DNA of 64,000 nucleotides from Hirudinaria manillensis. Lineage: Eukaryota > Annelida > Clitellata > Hirudinida > Hirudinidae. The notes below the pieces were generated by a model. The model did not search any database. It had not been told where the DNA came from and saw only the letters and a list, made by a program, of their open reading frames with translations. The stretch lies in the NCBI GenBank assembly GCA_034509925.1, contig CM067538.1:2665001-2729000 (forward strand). The letters are read 5' to 3'. Below, one piece after another: positions 42,101-54,600 of the stretch (position 1 is its first letter; each line of letters begins with the position of its first letter). The position numbers were made by a program, and so were the translations under genes.

Positions 42101-44081
42101 CATGTTGTCAGGCAAGCAGCTGCATAGCTCGACTCCTGACCTCGTTGAACTCCGTGGAACCACAAAATGCTTTCCTGTTTGACAGGTCTGCAAAACTCTT
42201 CTCCAAGTTGGTTAGTAATCTGGTCTTATGAATTATTTTTTATGGAAGGATGGATGGATGGATGGATGGATGGAGGGTTTGGCCAGACGAATGAATATTT
42301 GGATTTCATTTCAAAATATGATGAAGCATTGCGATGTTGCGATGTTGATGGAGGAATTTAATTTGTTAAGTTGTTAATTAAATCTAGTTATTGAATGAAG
42401 GACTTAGTCATAGTAAATTAATTTATAATATTAAGGGCAATTGTGTGGTTGTGAGGATGTGTAGCTATGGAGGCAAACATTAAATCTTTAACCGAAATAT
42501 TATATTAATATTAACTTCAATATAATAATATTATAATATAATATTTATTAAAACAAGGTTTAAAAAGTCTTATAAGTTTAAAAATTAATCATTTCAAAGG
42601 AATCACTAACACTAATCATGTAGCAATGTCATCACAGTTATGGAAATGAAGACATTAATAACTTGAACAGACAATTGATGAAGTTAATATTAATAGATTA
42701 TCATAAATTATTCGACTACTCCACTCCAAAAGAGCGTCAAGAACGCAGACATCCTCCAGCAGACGGTTGCGATGAGCGAGCGAGCGCTGAGGGTCAGCGA
42801 AGAGCTCTCATTGGCCAACAGGTACGTCTACCTGCTCGAGTTGGGGCGCCAGTTGTTGTTCCAGGGGAAGTCAAAGGACGCCATGAAGCTCTTCGATGCG
42901 GCTTACGAGGCAGGAGAGGACAAATTGGAGGCTCTGATTGGTCCGATTGATGTTTTGTTTGTGTTCTTATTTGTTTGTTGGTCTATTGGTATGCTGTGCT
43001 TTTTATGTTTTTCATTTGTTAATTGATGCTTGGTGAGTCTGTTGTGAATAAAAATTTCTTTGTAACTGTGAGTTTTAAAGTGAATTAGGGTTAAAATCAT
43101 GATGACATGGTGTTTACATTGATAATGCCAGTGGCAACAATACATGGCTGAAAGTTATAGCTACTTGTTCCTTCATTTATAATACTTATAATATTTATAA
43201 TTACTTCAATTATAGTGTATGAAATTAAAATTTGTATTCTTATAAGTGTTGCTAGCAGTAATTATAATATTCGTAAATATATTACATAAGCATGTATTTA
43301 CATAATATTATTACATAATATATTTACGTAACATTATTAATAATAAAATTATAATTAATAATATTTACATAATATTATTGGATTATATCAAACCTGGGAT
43401 GAATATTTTGATAGAATATTTTAATCCCATTTTGCAACAGGAAAGTTGAGATGTTACTTGGCAGAAGACTTGTTTCAAGAGTTTTCAAATCAACTTGAAT
43501 TCCTTCAAGAACTCAAGGACACTCTGGGAACTTCAGCTGTGCGTATTTATTGGATTTATTGATTTTATTATTTTTCTTTATTGGTTTTTATGTTTAAATA
43601 TTTTAGAAATGATTAAATTGATATTTATTAACAATTGACTTAACTAATGACCATAAAGTTATAGTTGCTTTCTGTACCTTATAGCTCAAATACATAAAAG
43701 TACACAAAGTCAAGTTATTAAATGCTGATGAATTTTATGTGGTTTGAATTTCAAGCTGATGCTGTTTAAAAATATCTGATAAGATTTATATTGTTATATA
43801 ATAACAACTAATATTATTTAATAATAATAATATTTAAAGTTGTTTAATAATAATAATAATTTATCCATTATTAAACTCAGGAGTTGGAATTCCTGAGAGG
43901 ATTGAACGGACTGGAAAGGAACGAAGGGCACGAGAAGACGTTTCAACTCCTCAAAAAGTCCGTCGAGATGCACTTCACGACCCTCGACCAGAGCGTCTAC
44001 TCCCTCGACTTCCTCGTCGCCTTGGACACGACCTTCCTGCTGGAGGTCGTCGAGTCCCTCCTCTTGCTCGCGCCCCAACAG
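39137..44081 (+). CDS. TTC21B exons 1-12 (residues 1-481)
   Basis: 39137-39163, 39237-39366, 39483-39593, 39759-39823, 40044-40151, 40556-40644, 40990-41211, 41815-41899, 42112-42210, 42733-42940, 43441-43538, 43881-44081. Similarity to human TTC21B runs collinearly: [16 protein letters not shown], then [84 protein letters not shown] and [14 protein letters not shown]. Exon 1 (27 nt, donor GTTTGC) is the least certain. Exon 10's donor (GTCCGA) is weak but required by the next exon. Confidence 0.9.
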
Positions 44082-47000
44082 GTGACGTGTTTTTAATTAA
44101 TCGCTTGACGAATTACGACGAGTCCCGATTAGTCATAATGATAACGTTGCAGTCGGATGATTCAATCGTGTTATAACTTCAATCAACTATCAAATCAATC
44201 AGATGATTCCAAGGATGATCTTAATTGATTACAATTTCTTATGATTGGATGATTCAGCAGAGGCATGATAAATACAGTATTAGCGAGACTCATATATCTC
44301 GTATTAAGCCTTTTCGAAAACATTTCGTTATTAATAAATCTATTTTATTTTAAAATACTTGTTTAAGTAGAATTTTTGTTTTAAATTGAAATAATAGTTG
44401 GAAAAAATAGAAAAGGATTTATCACACATAAAAAATATTTAATTGATTTTTATCATTTTTTTATTTTTCTAACAATTTGTTAATAATTAATTAATTATTA
44501 ATCGATTAATGATTGACTTTAAATTAGAACTATCTGCAATTTCATAAGAAGTTCATTTGTACTCATATATATTATTATTATTACTTGGTATATTTCTTGT
44601 ATTATTAGAAGCATTTTAGAAGTAATCATTATAAAACCATCAATTGGCACTTATTGTGGACTATTAAAAACATTGCCATGAACTGCATTATAATAATATG
44701 GAACATTATTATAATAATAATAATATGGAACATTATTATAATAATAATAATAATGGGGAACATTATTATAATAATAATAATATGGAACATTATTATAATA
44801 ATAATAATATGGAACATTATTCGAAAACTGTGTTAGTGGTCCTATTGGGCCCTTCAGTTTGAATAAATAAATAAAAATAATAATAATATGGAACATTATT
44901 ATAATGGTGCATGTCCAAAAAAGGGCTTTGAGAGCACAATACAATATGTTATAATACACATTACAAACTACAACATTAACATAAATTAATAATCAGCCTC
45001 TCGGCAAGGGCCAATCGGCAGACCCGGTTTTGTGTCAGTGTGTCATGATATTGGAGTGCCTGCAGAGGAACTTGCCAGGTCATTTGGAGGTCATCAGGCT
45101 CATGGCTCGAACCAAATTCCTATTGGGTGACTTTGACCTTTCGAAGTTCCATGAATAATTAATATTTTATAACGATTATTTCTAATTAATGGTAAATTTT
45201 AAATAATGAATGTTGTTTCATGCTGTTGATACATTACAGCAAAACATTTCTCAAAGAGATTATTAATATATTAATATAATATAATTATTAATATATATAT
45301 TATTCTGATTATTATTTTTATTGCCTTAAATTGTACCCCTCTGTAATCATTGCAAATACAGAGATGGATACATAATTTTACATGTATTTCCTGAATTTTT
45401 AATTTATTTTTAAATTAAATACTTTAGTTATTTTTGTACTATTACTCATTATAATATTCATTACTCATATTCTCATATAACAATATATTACTCATTAATA
45501 TTCAAAGTGATTTTAAACAGGTGAGTTCTCATCCTCCTCGAAGTTGTTGCAGCAATGTCTCCAACACGATCCATCATCCACAGAGTGCCACCTTTTGATG
45601 GCTCAGGTTTCAGTTGTTGTTTAATTGTTAACTGATAAGTTATCACAACTAATTAATTATTCACAAATGTGGTACATGGAATGGGATGTTTCGTGCAAAG
45701 ATATCCATCCGGGAGCCCAATCTTTCGCTCTTTCATCATTTCTTCCGCTTTTCGTTCCAGGTTTATCTTCAAGACAATAATTTCAAGATGGCCAACCATT
45801 CTCTCGATGCAGGACTCAGTTACAATTTCAAGGTTTATGAGCAGCAATTAAATTATATTAAATTATATTAAATTAAATTCATATTTAATAATTATTTAAC
45901 AAATAAAGTTCATAATCAACTTATTATTCAATACAGGTGAGAGAGCACCCTTTGTTTCACCTGATAAAATCCAGGATACTTAAGAAACAAGGTCAGGTGG
46001 AGGAAGCACTGAAGACCTTACAGGTAGCCATTGATCTACCTGGAGTGAAATCTGCTCGAGGTTGGAAAACGATTACTTGTCTACTGATATCATTGTAGAT
46101 ATCAATGGGGTACTGTCATTTGTTTTCATTCCATGTTATAATTGTTATCACTGTTATTGATATTCAGTGTTTTCACCAACTTGAAAGCCTTCATTGTCAT
46201 TGTTATCATCATCGTCGCCGTCATCATAGTGAAAATTTAACATCATCATTGTTCTGATAATCATCATCATCGTCATCATCATCATCATCATCAGGTAAGA
46301 AACAAGAAAGAAAGAAGAAGGAACAGTTAGGAACTTCAACAAGTGACAGGATGTCAGTGTTTCTTGAGCTGGCAGACGCCTACAGGGTCCTTGGTCAAAT
46401 GGTTCGACGATTATGATTGTGATGATGATGATGCTGAGATGGTGGTGGTGGTGGTGATGATGACGATGACAATGACTTTGATGATGGCCAATGAGAAGTG
46501 ATGGCAATGATGACAATGAGTTTGGACATTAAATAAAAATTATTCAAACGTTATTGCCATTTAAATGTTATTTAAATATTATTGCAAATGTTATTTCAAG
46601 TGCAAATGATATTTTTTACTTTTAACGTCAAGAACGAGGCCGAAAAAGTGATGGAGGAAGCGATGAAGGAGTTCGAAAACACGGGCGAAGAGGTTCGAAT
46701 GGTCGTTGCCAACGTTGACCTTTGCTTGGCCAAAGGAGAGGTCGAGGGGGCTCTGAACATGCTGAGGACCATCGGACCACAGCAGCCTCACTACGTCCAG
46801 GTCAGGAACGATTCAGGATTTGAATATTCAAATTAGGTTGATTAAATTAAACTTATTAATTTACTTTAAATGATAACTTAAAATAGAATTATTGATGTTA
46901 ATAGTAATTGATAGTATGCCAAGGGAAACACTGGGTATGATAATTTAGATATTATGATAATGATATCATTTATTGTGATTGTGATTACGCCAGATGTTAT

Positions 47001-47248
47001 GATAATGGTATCTGTTATGGTGATGATGATAGCATCAATGATATCGATAATATCAATATATTTACCCTTCACATAGAATTTTTTCATGATTTTGAATTAA
47101 TTTCAGGCCAAACAGAAAATGGCCGACATATATTTGAACAGGAAGAGAGACAAAAAGCTTTACATCAACTCATACATGTTGGACTCATACATACTCTTTA
47201 TTATCACTTATTATTGATTAATTAATTATTTATTTATTTTAACAATTA

Positions 47249-47317
<69 letters not shown>

Positions 47318-47714
47318 ATTAATTAATTGATTTATTTATTTATTAATATGGTTATGGGCTGTAAAATTGTTTGCAAATGTCATTTGATACAAAGGGATAA
47401 TTTAGGTCTAATGTATCCGTAGTATATTTATGTAAGTATTTATTATATAAATAACCTATAATATATAATAATATGCATCTTAAAAATATAAATGTTTATA
47501 AAATATAATTATTCCATGAATAATTATTCAGAGATTTGTACAAGAAGTTGCCAGGAGTACAAACAGGGATATTATTGGGTGATGCATACATGGAGATCCA
47601 AGAGGTCTTGTGCCATGGCATCTTAATACTAAATTGAAATTATAATAACTATAATAAATTGCGTAATAATGCTTAATTATAAATATAAATCACTAAATAT
47701 CATCCTTCAGTAAC

Positions 47715-47745
<31 letters not shown>

Positions 47746-47827
47746 CGTCTTAAAGGTAATCAAATAATACATTAATTTTTTATTAAATAATGCAAATAAC
47801 ATTAATAATAATAATAGTAACAATAAT

Positions 47828-47858
<31 letters not shown>

Positions 47859-48622
47859 GTAATAATAATAATAATATTAATATAATATAAAAACATCTAA
47901 TACTTTCAATGATATATTAACTATTACTTAACTATTAATTCAGCCCGAGAAAGCCATCCAGTCTTACGAAGTTGCAATCAAAAAGAACCCGAGGGATGCC
48001 GTCCTCGCCAATAAAATCGGGCAGGCCCTCGTGCGGACTCATCAGTACGGCAGGGTTGGGTTGGATTTCATGGGTGCTTTGTTCGAATGATTAATAACTT
48101 AAAAAAATTTTTTTTTTAATTAATTAAGGAATTGATTAAGTAATAGATGACTAGTTTTTAATTAATTAATCGTTAATATTAATTAATATTAATTAATTAA
48201 TTATTAATATTTAATATTGATTATTAATATTCAATTAATTATTAATATTAATTAATTAATTAATAGATGCATCAGTTTGTGATCAATGAATAGATTACTT
48301 GATTATTCAATCGATTATATGGTTATTTGTTTCTTTATTAACAGCTCAAATGTTTAATATTTGTTGTTCGATCTGTTATTCACTTTCATTCAGTTCCATT
48401 GAATTTCATTTCATTTTTGATACTTTATTTGTTAAATTAGTTTTATGAGCCAATAAATTTTATAGAAATTTTTCACGATCGATCGACCGATTGATGGATG
48501 TTAAACTTATTTTAAAAGGCACTCATTTACTATGAAGCTGCTTTGAAGCAAAGCGATCAGCAGTTCTTGAGGTTTTTGATATTTTCTCCTCTCATTTTTG
48601 ATGCAATCGATCAATCAATCAG

Positions 48623-48662
<40 letters not shown>

Positions 48663-51600
48663 CCAATCAATCAATCAGAAATATTTAACTTAATTTAAAT
48701 AATAATCATGAAGTTAATTAACTTATTAAAAATATAAAAATTTTAAACCATTTATCACTTGTGTCGACTTTAAAAGCTAAGATAACGAGTAATAAACCGG
48801 TCATAAACCAATCATCATTAATTTTTCCTCAGGTACGACTTGGCCAAACTGCTGATGCTGTTGAAACAGGATGACAAAGCAGAGAAGATCCTCAAGTCAT
48901 TCATCGACAAAGAAGAAAATTGTTCGTATATTATTTTATTATTATTATTATTTTATTATTATTTTTTTTTAAATTTATTTAATATTATTTAATCATTCAA
49001 AATGTAAATTGAAACTAGATAATGTAAAATAACTGTTGATTTCATAATTTGATAATTTAAAACTTGTTATAAAGTCAAGTTGAAGTTTACATAAATTTTT
49101 GTCTCCGACCAATCAGCAGTCGACCTAGAAATCATGACCCAGATTTCAAGGTGTTCCTACCTGATGTCCCAAATCTGTCACAAGAGAGGAGCCCTTGAGG
49201 AGAAGATGGTTCATCTGAACAGAGCCAAGGATGTGCAGGAGAGGCAAGTTCTTTAAAAATTATTATTATTATTATAATAATTATTATTATTATTATAAAA
49301 ATTATGTACATGTATACAATAAGGTATATTTTTATATATAAGAAATATATGAGGATGGACACATTTAAATAATTTATGCTGTAATTATTTATGTTTAATT
49401 TTCAATCAAGGCTGTGAGTCATGAATATTTAAAGGGATTATGTGTTAAATTACTATCTTGAAATATGATGTTAATAATATGTTGATGATGATGATGATGA
49501 TGATAATAATAATGATGATGATAAGGCAGTGATTATTGCAGGTTGTTGATGAGACTGAGTGTGGATCATACTGATGCCTTGGAGGAAGCCAAACAATTTG
49601 CTGCAAAGTAGGTGTAGATGATGATGACGATGGTAATGAAGATGGTGATTGCAAAGTTAAAGGAGCTAAATGTTCACGCATAATTAATGAATAATTAAGT
49701 TCATGAATAATTAAGATTGTTTTGTTAAATGAATTCCTGTTGCATGCAAATATAACCGATTGGTTGCGATGAAAAGGATCGATTATTTAACCATTGTTTG
49801 TTATTATTTGATTGATTTAGTCATTTTAATGATTTTAATCATTTAAAAATGAGCCAGATAGTGCCAAGTAATTCTTAGCGTAATTGGAAATGTTTATATC
49901 AGAATTGTTAATAAATATTAATAAATAAATTGTTTATTTACTATGAATTCCTCGAAGAATTTTCTGCGAGATTGGTGAACACCACTTCGTGACTCGTGAT
50001 TACACGAAGGCCATTCAAAGCTACAGGGAGGCCATCCAAGTCCACGACGGGGATTCTAAGGTGGCTCCATGAATATTTATTAGCTGTATGCACTAGAAAC
50101 AACTGCATGAATATTTATTAGCTGTATGCTCTAGAAATAGCTGCATGAATATTTTATTAATTAGGGGCTTTAGAAGTGGCTTTATAAATATATAGTATTT
50201 GTTGTGAACAAAACTGCAAGACGGTCATGTCTTAATAAGGATTGAATAATAATAATAATAATAATAATAATTGCAAGAATTATTATAGGTCCCATGTTTT
50301 ATGAAGTGGTTCATATATTAATCCTTGGATGCCCAAGGTAAAAAATCCTTCCAAGGCTTATTTACAACAATAAGTTCCATTAATAATTACAATATGCTGA
50401 GTAATTAATTGAAATAATTTAATCCTATTAATTATATTAAATTTAATGGAATTTAATAAAATTTTAATACTTTAATATTTTAATATTTAATATTTTAATA
50501 TTTAATATTTTAATACTTTAATATTTAATATTTTATTTAATATTATTAAATTTCAATTTTTCAAGCATTTAAGTGAATCTAAAATAATTTAAGTCTATTA
50601 ATTATACTACATTTAATCTTAAATAATTAAATTAAATTAATTATACTATATTTAATATAAATAAATTATTTCAGAGTCACCTGAGACTGGCAAACCTGTT
50701 GATGTTGATGGATCAGTTGCAGGAATGTCAGGACATTTGCATGCAGCTGATAGAGGCAAATAAGGACAAGGACATGGCATCAGTGGTAAACTAATTAATA
50801 TTCAAGGACATGGCATCGGTGGTAAACTAATTAATATTCAAGGACATGGCATCAGTGGTAAACTAATTAATATTCAAGGACATGGCATCAGTGGTAAACT
50901 AATTAATATTCATGAGATCATGAGTCATAGATGACATTGAAGCTGGTCTTTAATGTCATGTATTATATTTGTTTTTCTTCAAGCATTTCAGTCGTTTTTT
51001 GATATAATATGATTAATTAATTATAATTAACGATCAATTCGTTAATTAACATTGATTAAAACAGGGTTTAATTGTTTGATTAGCATTAATTATTATAGTT
51101 ATAATTAATATTAATTTGTTTAGTAATTTATTTAATGTTAATTTATTTAATAATTTAATTAATATTAATTATAATTGATATAATATAATTGGTCATTAAT
51201 TATAATATTATGTGATAATGATAAATGATCTAATTAATTAAAATTTGTTTTCATTAATTAGTGTGTTAAGAAGTGATTAAACGTTTAAAAATAAATTGTT
51301 ATCATTATTATTATTTTTTTCTGAAGATGTTGGCAGAAGTTCTGTTCAAAATGAACGATCAAGAAAAGGCACTTCAACAAATCAATTCACTGCTCAGGGA
51401 TAAACCTGGTCGAGTTTTTTTTGTTGAGATTTTAAATTTCTGTTTCACTTATTTTGTTTATTTTATTTTATTTATTTATATGTTTTTGTTTATTTTTATT
51501 TCATTTTATTTATTTTTTTTTATTTTAATTTTTATTTGATTACGTTTCAACGGCTTTTAAACTGATAAATTGTGAATAGCTTTTCTTTAACAAAAGAAAC

Positions 51601-54600
51601 ATTTTTGCTCACCTATCTAATTGTTTTCATTAATTATTTTCATTAATATTTTCATTAATATTTTCATTAATTAAGCATTAATTAAGCACATGATCAGTTA
51701 CAAAGTTTTCTTCCATGAGACTGGAAATTTAAAAACATCCCAAAGAACATGAAGAAGACTACGATGATGACGATGATGATGACGATGATGGTGACGATGA
51801 TGATGACGATGATGATCTTATTTCAGACAACTACTCAGTGCTGTGGAGGGTAATAGAAATTATGAGGAGGGCGGGTCAGCTGGAAGGATGTCCGTACTTC
51901 ATTGACCTTTCACAGAACTTTTCCAAGAATCCTGACCTCGATTCTGGCTTCAACTTCTGCAAAGGACTTTATGAATGGTAAACTGATTGATGAAATTGAT
52001 CGATTGACTGATCGATCGATCGATCGATTGATTTGATTGGTTTTATTGATTTCATTTATTTTTTAATTTAATTTATTTATAATTTAATTAATGGTTTCCG
52101 TTTCAATTTCTTTTTAATCTATTTATAGTTTTAGTGCCTTACTGATAACAAAAGGTTGATGTAAAGATTGTAAACAATGATTGATTTGATCGGTTTTTAT
52201 TGATTTTATTTATGTTTCATTTTATTTTTAATTCATTTTAATTTAATTCCTTTAGCATCTTACCAATTGAATAATTTATTGAAATGTCATTTTTAATCAG
52301 TTAATTAACATTTTTTATTGCAATAGCGATTAATGTATAAAAACAATAACAATAATAACTATAATAATAATAATAATAATAATAATGGTCGGTAATAATA
52401 ACAAATAAATAATAATAATAATTCAACAACCGAACATTCTGAACAGGTACACTGGGAATGTGAACAGCGCCCTTGAGAAGTTGAACAGGGCTCGAAGGGA
52501 CTCCGAGTTTGGTTTGAGGGCCACGTACCTCATGATTGAAATCTGCCTCAACCCCGACAACGAGACTTTGGGTGGGGAGGTTTTAGAGGGAGGAGCTAAC
52601 GACTCCATGTGAGGCCATGCATTGATATGCATTATTCATGGATTACGTGTTGTTGTCATGAATAAATTAATTTATTATGATTGATGGATGAGTAAAGGTT
52701 AAACCGGTGCAGATCGTTGCTTATTTTTTATGTTGACTGTGATGAAACTTTTGGAACAGTTTGCATTTCAAGCAGTTTATGTGTTCAATATAATAATGTA
52801 ATTATATTATAATTATAACTATATTATAATTATAATTATTTTATAATTGTACTGCAATATAATATGACAATAATTCATGAATCTTAATCCCTTAGTCATT
52901 GCAGGCAATAAATTGACATTAACTTAAGTTTTAAAATAACAGTAACATTAAAATGAATTAAAATATCTAAGAATTATTAATTAACTCATTAATTATTCAA
53001 ACTGATTTTTTAAAAATAATTTAAGGGGCCTTGAGGAGAAAAGAGAGGTGGAGAAGGTTGGCCTTGAAACTGCAGAGAAGTTGTTGAAGGTATCATCAAC
53101 TTGTATCACCATCCCTGGTATCATCACTTAGATCAACATCCCTAATATCACCATCAATGATATCATCATCACCTGTATCATTGTTGCCGATATCATCATC
53201 ACTGATATCACTAGCATCTCTAACTAAGCAGTTAACCAAGTCAATAGTTTCAACTTTTAATTAATGTCTATCAATATTAATATTTATGTTTATGTCCGAG
53301 CTATTCCTACTGGCCTCGTTAGTAACAAGGCCGTTACGACATTAATATTAATGTTCTCGTGAAGGACATCCGACCGAGAGCAGACGACACGAGACACGCG
53401 ATCCTCTCCAACCTTCACCTCGTCATCTCCAGGAACAGGAACCTCGTTGAAACTGCACTCAACAACCTCCTTGGAATACTCTTGGCCAATGTAACAATCC
53501 TCGAACTTAATTAAATTAATTCAATTAATTAAGTAATTAAAAATAATTCAATTAATTAAGTAATTAAAATTAATTAAATTAATTAAGTAATTAAAATTAA
53601 TTAGACCATTAATCAATAGTAATTATTAACATCTAATGGAATAGTCATTGCTGGTGGGAATTTGCCAGGGAATTGATGGCAGTATTTTAGACTAATTTGT
53701 TTTATATTGGTCACTAATTTCGATATAGGAAATTGATCGACATTGGATGTTCCATCCATCCATCCATCCGTCCGTCCGTCCGTCCATCCATCCATCCATC
53801 CATCTTTTGAGAATGAGCCTATTTAAATATTTAAGATTTGTATTTAGATTGATACCAATTTATGACGACGATTATCACGACGACGACTACGACGATGACG
53901 ATGACGACGAAGATGACTTTCAACAATGTTTCAATCCAGGAGGAGAATGTCATGGCCCTGTACTGCACAGCAGTTGCTTACATGATGCTCAAGCAGACGC
54001 CAAAAGCCAGGACGCAACTGAAGAGGGTTGCAAGGACTGCCTGGAACCTCGAGGTTTGGTGATTGATTGAATGAATGAATGATTTGTTGGTTAGATGGGT
54101 ATTGGTTAACTGACTGGCTAATTGGTTAATTGGTTTATTGATTGATCGATCGACCTGTTGATTGGTTAATTGATTGATTGGTTGATTAATTGATTGGTTT
54201 GTTGATTGATTGATTGATCGATCGACCTGTTGATTGGTTAATTGATTGATTGGTTGGTTGATTAATTAATCGGTTTGTTGATTAATTGATCGGTTTGTTG
54301 ATTGATTGATTGATTGATTGGTCAGTCGGTCAGTAGATTAATCAACCAATTAATCGATTGACTGGCTGAAATCCATCAGAACAGAGATTTTGAGAGATGA
54401 TTTTGTCTCCTCGGAACACTTTTTCATATTAAATTGTAAATGTAATCTGATCATTGAATTAAAATGTATTTGCATTGTTTTCTACAAATGCAGGATGCAG
54501 AATATTTGGAGAGAAGTTGGTTACTTCTTTCTGACATTTACATCCAGGTTAGGAATTTTAAATTGTATTTTAAATTATAATCAGGTTATAACCTAATTAA

